Of a stretch of 9,840 nucleotides of DNA, positions 7,266 to 9,840 are shown piece by piece. The stretch spans positions 1-9,840 of the forward strand of contig DAOTTO010000362.1 in the NCBI GenBank assembly GCA_034437895.1, written 5' to 3'. The position numbers were made by a program, and so were the translations under genes. Position 1 is the stretch's first letter, and every line of letters starts with the position of its first letter. The stretch is from JANRLJ01 sp034437895 (GTDB lineage Bacteria > Chloroflexota > Anaerolineae > Aggregatilineales > Phototrophicaceae). The notes below the pieces were generated by a model. The model had not been told where the DNA came from and searched no databases. It worked only from the letters and a program-made list of their open reading frames with translations.

Positions 7266-7291
7266 TGTGATAAATTGTTCAATTTTTCACA
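7266..7291. promoter_or_regulatory. 26-bp palindromic operator candidate
   Basis: The arms TGTGATAAATTG (7266-7277) and CAATTTTTCACA (7280-7291) are reverse complements at 11 of 12 positions around a TT centre. The site ends at the first base of the AAAGGA ribosome binding site of the DUF2867-like gene, so a bound repressor would block transcription or initiation, and a folded transcript would sit against the binding site. The TGTGA/TCACA ends resemble CRP half-sites, but their spacing (16 bases rather than 6) does not fit CRP. Confidence 0.55.
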
Positions 7292-7303
7292 AAGGAATAC
7301 AGA

Positions 7304-7813
7304 ATGGATACTACTCGGTTTATCGAGCAATTTCCACAGATCGCCTCGGTGTTGGAAGGTGCAGATCACATTGATGTTAAAACCGTGCAAGGCCAGGTCA
7401 CTTTACGGGAATTTCTGGCAGCCATGTTTAATTATCAACCAGGTTGGGTCACAATTTTATATGGAGTACGGGCAGTCTTTGTGCGTTTCCTGGGGATGAA
7501 ACAAAAAGGCATTCCGCGTCCACCGAAGTTAAAATCAGAAGATGTCGGGATGATCCCCGGCACAAAAGCGGCATTTTTTACCGTCAAAATGGCGCAGGAA
7601 GATTCCTACTATGTGGCGGAAATATCCGAATCACACTTAAAAGCCGCACTCGGCGTAGTGATGGAACCGCTGCCGAACAATCTAAATCGTTTTCATGTCA
7701 TCACGATTGTGCATTACAACCGTTGGACAGGACCCGTTTATTTTAATGTGATTCGTCCCTTTCACCATTTAGTCGTGGGTGGTATGGCGCGGGCGGGTGT
7801 AAAGAAGAGATAA
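7304..7813 (+). CDS. DUF2867-like protein of unknown function
   Basis: 169 residues, no signal peptide and no clear membrane helix. The pattern is that of DUF2867 proteins: an early aromatic/Trp stretch (PGWVTILYGVR, about 47-56), a central strand-rich region (about 85-120), and a characteristic C-terminus with H-Y-N-R-W-G-P-V-Y-F (137-147) followed by RPFHHLVV (151-158). In other genomes this domain occurs alone or fused to NAD(P)-binding epimerase-like proteins; its biochemical role is not established. Ribosome binding site AAAGGA (7291-7296) lies 7 bases before the ATG. A strong palindrome sits directly upstream, suggesting dedicated regulation. It is not obviously tied to the two-component genes, and the next gene is convergent. 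The family call rests on recalled motif layout only. Confidence 0.7.
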   Translation: MDTTRFIEQFPQIASVLEGADHIDVKTVQGQVTLREFLAAMFNYQPGWVTILYGVRAVFVRFLGMKQKGIPRPPKLKSEDVGMIPGTKAAFFTVKMAQEDSYYVAEISESHLKAALGVVMEPLPNNLNRFHVITIVHYNRWTGPVYFNVIRPFHHLVVGGMARAGVKKR

Positions 7814-7883
7814 GATCACACGGTTAAACGTGATACAGGATGAGCAAAGGGATTATGCGCTTTAATAAACGAATATGGAGAAC

Positions 7884-7954
7884 CTTGTAGGGACAGCATA
7901 CATACTGTCCGCTTTAATTTTCGTGGCAGACGCGATATATCGCGTCCCTACAAG
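7884..7954. repeat. 71-bp element with 11-bp terminal inverted repeats
   Basis: The termini CTTGTAGGGAC (7884-7894) and GTCCCTACAAG (7944-7954) are perfect inverted repeats. The left arm contains the hairpin GGACAG/CTGTCC (7891-7910); the right arm contains the 18-bp perfect palindrome GACGCGATATATCGCGTC (7929-7946). It lies between the convergent DUF2867 and cyclophilin genes, so besides being a probable MITE- or REP-like element it could serve as a two-way transcription stop. No T-run follows either hairpin, so classical intrinsic termination is not clear. Confidence 0.7.
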
Positions 7955-8011
7955 TTCCGCGTTTAATTGTTAATCGGCATTATCTTATTGTCCAACACTT
8001 TTGTTGATGAA

Positions 8012-8497
8012 CTAGCTTTCGACAATCGTAACCGAGGTAATAGTATCGCCCTGTCGAATGGCATTGACGATCTTTTGCCCGTCCCCCTGCACCTTACCAA
8101 AAACTGCATGTTTGCCATCTAAATGTGGTGTCGCAAGATGGGTAATAAAGAATTGGCTGCCGTTGGTATTCTTGCCTGCATTTGCCATGCTCAAGACACC
8201 GGGGCCGTCATGCTTAAGGCGCAGCGCAGCCGCTTCATCGTTCCATTTGTAGCCGGGGCCGCCTGTGCCATTGCCCGCCGGATCCCCCCCTTGAATCATA
8301 AAATCGGAGATCACACGGTGGAACTTCAGGCCATCATAAAAGCCGTCACGCGCCAAAAAAACGAAATTGTTGATGGTGATGGGCGCTTCTTGGGCAAATA
8401 AATGCACATCAAATTCGCCTTTAGAGGTAGTGAAGTGGGCGACATAAGTCTTGGTCGGGTCGATCTGCATCTCAAGGGCGCTGTCATACTGTTTCAT
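8012..8497 (-). CDS. Peptidyl-prolyl cis-trans isomerase, cyclophilin type
   Basis: A 161-residue cyclophilin that speeds prolyl isomerisation during folding. There is no signal peptide, so it is cytoplasmic (PpiB-like). The active-site layout matches cyclophilin A: FHRVISDFMIQGGDP gives R61, F66, M67 and Q69, then M104-A105-N106 and Q115-F117 in SMANAG/GSQFFIT, and LDGKH (126-130). The position of cyclophilin A Trp121 is His125, a common bacterial change that usually weakens cyclosporin binding. The length is that of a minimal domain with a short N-terminal extension. Start choice: AGGAG (complement of 8504-8508) lies 6 bases upstream of the ATG, which favours it over the internal Met10. It is monocistronic and convergent with the preceding gene. 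Confidence 0.95.
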   Translation of the reverse strand: MKQYDSALEMQIDPTKTYVAHFTTSKGEFDVHLFAQEAPITINNFVFLARDGFYDGLKFHRVISDFMIQGGDPAGNGTGGPGYKWNDEAAALRLKHDGPGVLSMANAGKNTNGSQFFITHLATPHLDGKHAVFGKVQGDGQKIVNAIRQGDTITSVTIVES

Positions 8498-8933
8498 TAT
8501 TTTCTCCTAGAGTAATCCATGATAAGCGGTTGGGTTTTACCCAATCGGGTTATAGGCTTAAGTGTAATAGAAAGTTTGTGGCGGCGCATAGCCAGAATTT
8601 AAATTCCCCCGTGATCGGTGAATTGGGCTTATAGGCCAAAAAGCAATTTTCCCCAGATGAATAGGTTTAATGGTTCATACGAGATTTCAGGTGTATCCTT
8701 TTCATGTTAAGCACCTTCAACACCGATATATAGTGGCGATATACTTATCAAGATATAATTCCGTAAGATAGCACGGGATTTTTGGTTAGAATTTGGCACA
8801 ACACAGTAGCATTCATCTGCGCTCTGTATGATAATAAATAAAGTGTTGATAGAAGCTAAACTAAACGTGTAGGACAAAGTACATTGATCCATGCGCGGGA
8901 CTGAGCCACAACTTTCGGGAGAAGCATATCAAC
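8498..8933. other. Divergent intergenic region, short palindromes
   Basis: 436 bases between the divergent cyclophilin and receiver genes, without a convincing gene; a 61-codon minus-strand frame here has no support. Visible: hairpin TTGGGT-TTT-ACCCAA (8530-8544) about 35 bases before the cyclophilin start, 12-bp palindrome GAATTTAAATTC (8595-8606), a loose direct repeat built on GGG-TTATAGGC (8547-8557 and 8625-8635), and three GATATA words at 13-14 base steps (8725, 8738, 8752). Promoters for both genes must lie here; I could not assign boxes. Confidence 0.5.
8530..8544. promoter_or_regulatory. Inverted repeat upstream of cyclophilin gene
   Basis: TTGGGT and ACCCAA are perfect complements around TTT, placed in the 5' leader or promoter region of the minus-strand cyclophilin gene, roughly 20 bases beyond its ribosome binding site. 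It could be an operator or a leader hairpin. Only position and symmetry support it. Confidence 0.3.
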
Positions 8934-9296
8934 ATGGCACGAATTTTATACATTGAAGACGATGCGAATAACCGGATGCTCGTCCGCCGTATTTTAATGG
9001 CGTATGGGTTTCAGGTTGACGAAGCGGATAACGCAAGAAAAGGGATTGAGATGGCGCAGAGCAATCCACCTGATCTGATCCTGATGGACATGAGTATGCC
9101 GGGGATGGATGGCCTGACCGCCACCGCACACATTCGCACCTTACCGGATATTCACAATATTCCGATTATCGCCCTCACAGCAAATGTGATGGAAGGCGAC
9201 AAAGAAAAAACGCTCAACGCGGGTTGCGATGGTTACATCGGCAAACCGATTGATGTCGATACTTTTGCCGACGAAATTACACAATATCTAAGGTAA
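8934..9296 (+). CDS. Single-domain response regulator (DivK-like receiver)
   Basis: 120 residues, essentially a bare receiver domain. The acidic pair D9-D10 (YIEDD), phospho-acceptor D52 (LILMDMSMPGMDG), Thr82 (ALTAN) and Lys104 (IGKPID) are all present, so phosphorylation is expected. The run MDMSMPGMDG and the compact length resemble DivK/CheY-type stand-alone receivers. GGGAGAAG (8917-8924) sits 9 bases before the ATG. The gene ends in tandem TAA TAA and the next receiver begins 8 bases later, so the two are co-transcribed and probably translationally coupled. With no output domain it should act on a partner protein or relay phosphate; the kinase at 2967-6410 is a candidate donor, 2.5 kb away. 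Confidence 0.93.
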   Translation: MARILYIEDDANNRMLVRRILMAYGFQVDEADNARKGIEMAQSNPPDLILMDMSMPGMDGLTATAHIRTLPDIHNIPIIALTANVMEGDKEKTLNAGCDGYIGKPIDVDTFADEITQYLR

Positions 9297-9304
9297 TAAG
9301 GGCT

Positions 9305-9727
9305 ATGGCACAACGCAATCCGATTGAACCTAGCGAAGCGCATGTCTTGGTTGTAGAGGATAATGTTCCCAATTTTGTCCTCATCGCGCGAATGCTGGCC
9401 TTTATGGGTGTACAGCGCTGTGAGTGGAAGACTTCCGGTTGGCAGGTCGTCCAATTTGCCGAGACGCTGCCCCGTATTGATCTGATCCTCATGGATATTC
9501 GTCTCCCCTATGAAGACGGCTATCAAGCCTTACAAAAAGTACGAGGAAATCCGCGCCTTAAAGATACGATCATCTGCGCTGTTACAGCGGAAGCGAGCGA
9601 AGATCAAATGCGCCGCGCCCAAAAAGCAGGCTTTGACGGTTTCTTGGGCAAACCTCTCGATCCTGATCGCTTCCCAGAGCAAATCACCCGCCTCTTGGCA
9701 GGTGAACAAGTATGGGAGTGGAAGTGA
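9305..9727 (+). CDS. Single-domain response regulator, second receiver of operon
   Basis: 140 residues. Receiver residues: E18-D19 (VVEDN), phospho-acceptor D64 (LILMDIRLPYEDGY), Thr94 (AVTAE) and Lys116 (LGKPLD). The usual MPxMDG is LPYEDG here, within family variation. About ten residues precede the domain. It ends LLAGEQVWEWK, several residues beyond where its operon partner stops. The TGA stop (9725-9727) lies at the boundary of an IS200/IS605-type end, so the natural C-terminus may have been trimmed or replaced. AAGG (9290-9293) at the end of the upstream gene, or AAGGG (9298-9302) close to the ATG, may serve translation. It forms an operon with the receiver at 8934-9296; the output partner is not visible. 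Confidence 0.9.
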   Translation: MAQRNPIEPSEAHVLVVEDNVPNFVLIARMLAFMGVQRCEWKTSGWQVVQFAETLPRIDLILMDIRLPYEDGYQALQKVRGNPRLKDTIICAVTAEASEDQMRRAQKAGFDGFLGKPLDPDRFPEQITRLLAGEQVWEWK

Positions 9728-9840
9728 CATACTCCCCATGCCTGAAGGCAGGGGCTTCTGCCGTGAACGCCGGATGCCGTGCTTTTCGCAGGGACTTCCA
9801 CCGACTGAGACAGTATGAGATGATGCCCCATCTCAAAACA
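9728..9840 (-). mobile_element. IS200/IS605-type element end, partial
   Basis: Read on the minus strand, the window end leads into AGAAGCCCC-TGCC-TTCA-GGCA-GGGGAGT, the hairpin and flanks that typically close IS200/IS605-type elements just after tnpB. The stem is CCCC + TGCC / GGCA + GGGG (9734-9737, 9739-9742, 9747-9754) with one bulged A (9738) and a TGAA loop on the plus strand. The element would extend rightward past the window with any tnpB on the minus strand. No transposase can be read with confidence in 113 bases, so it may be complete, or a solo end or MITE. The exact boundary is uncertain, near 9725-9731. Confidence 0.65.
9734..9754 (-). ncRNA. Terminal hairpin, possible 3' end of a TnpB guide RNA
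   Basis: In IS200/IS605 elements carrying tnpB, the guide (omega) RNA overlaps the tnpB 3' end and finishes at the right-end hairpin, the guide being the adjacent host sequence. The hairpin here (8 bp with one bulged A, 4-base loop) sits in that position. If the reading is right, the guide would be the bases just left of about 9728, which are antisense to the end of the receiver gene. The tnpB gene itself is outside the window, so this is inference. Confidence 0.35.

Noticed and set aside
7266..7291. CRP site (TGTGA...TCACA)
   Set aside because: The half-sites are separated by 16 bases rather than 6; kept only as an unassigned palindrome.
8793..8812. TGGCAC as a sigma-54 -24 box
   Set aside because: The required TTGC element at the proper spacing is absent.
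8707..8892. 61-codon minus-strand frame
   Set aside because: AT-rich intergenic frame with no ribosome binding site and no recognisable motif.

Overview
The window reads like a chromosomal piece of a mid-GC environmental bacterium. A filamentous or anaerobic Chloroflexota (Anaerolineae-like) is my best guess. That rests on the Rickettsia/alphaproteobacterial-type isocitrate dehydrogenase, a very large multi-GAF histidine kinase, several stand-alone receiver proteins, and many palindromic intergenic repeats plus IS630 and IS200/IS605 debris. It is an inference; no rRNA or marker gene is present.

Layout. 1-300: no convincing gene, one GC-rich intergenic repeat. 301-1770 (-): isocitrate dehydrogenase with the long C-terminal extension and an Asp-Ile pair where NADP enzymes carry Lys-Tyr, so NAD+ use is predicted. 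1771-2966: about 1.2 kb without an intact gene, filled with repeats: a 166-bp palindrome built of four smaller hairpins, repeated CTGCGTAAC ends, and a decayed IS630-type transposase. 2967-6410 (+): a membrane hybrid-sensor-like (but receiver-less) histidine kinase with about 8 TM helices, three GAF, one PAS, HisKA and HATPase. 6734-7186 (+): single-domain response regulator. 7304-7813 (+): DUF2867-like protein behind a striking 26-bp palindromic operator candidate. 7814-8011: a small repeat element with 11-bp terminal inverted repeats between convergent genes. 8012-8497 (-): cytoplasmic cyclophilin peptidyl-prolyl isomerase. 8934-9296 and 9305-9727 (+): two stand-alone receivers in one operon. 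9728-9840: the end of an IS200/IS605-type element running off the window; its boundary falls on or next to the stop codon of the last receiver.

How it works together. The kinase and three output-less receivers look like parts of a branched phosphorelay or a protein-interaction switch: no DNA-binding or enzymatic output domain is encoded in the window. IDH (TCA cycle), cyclophilin (protein folding) and the DUF2867 protein are probably unrelated neighbours. The most unusual material is non-coding: several unrelated repeat elements share the same design, terminal inverted repeats enclosing one independent hairpin per arm.
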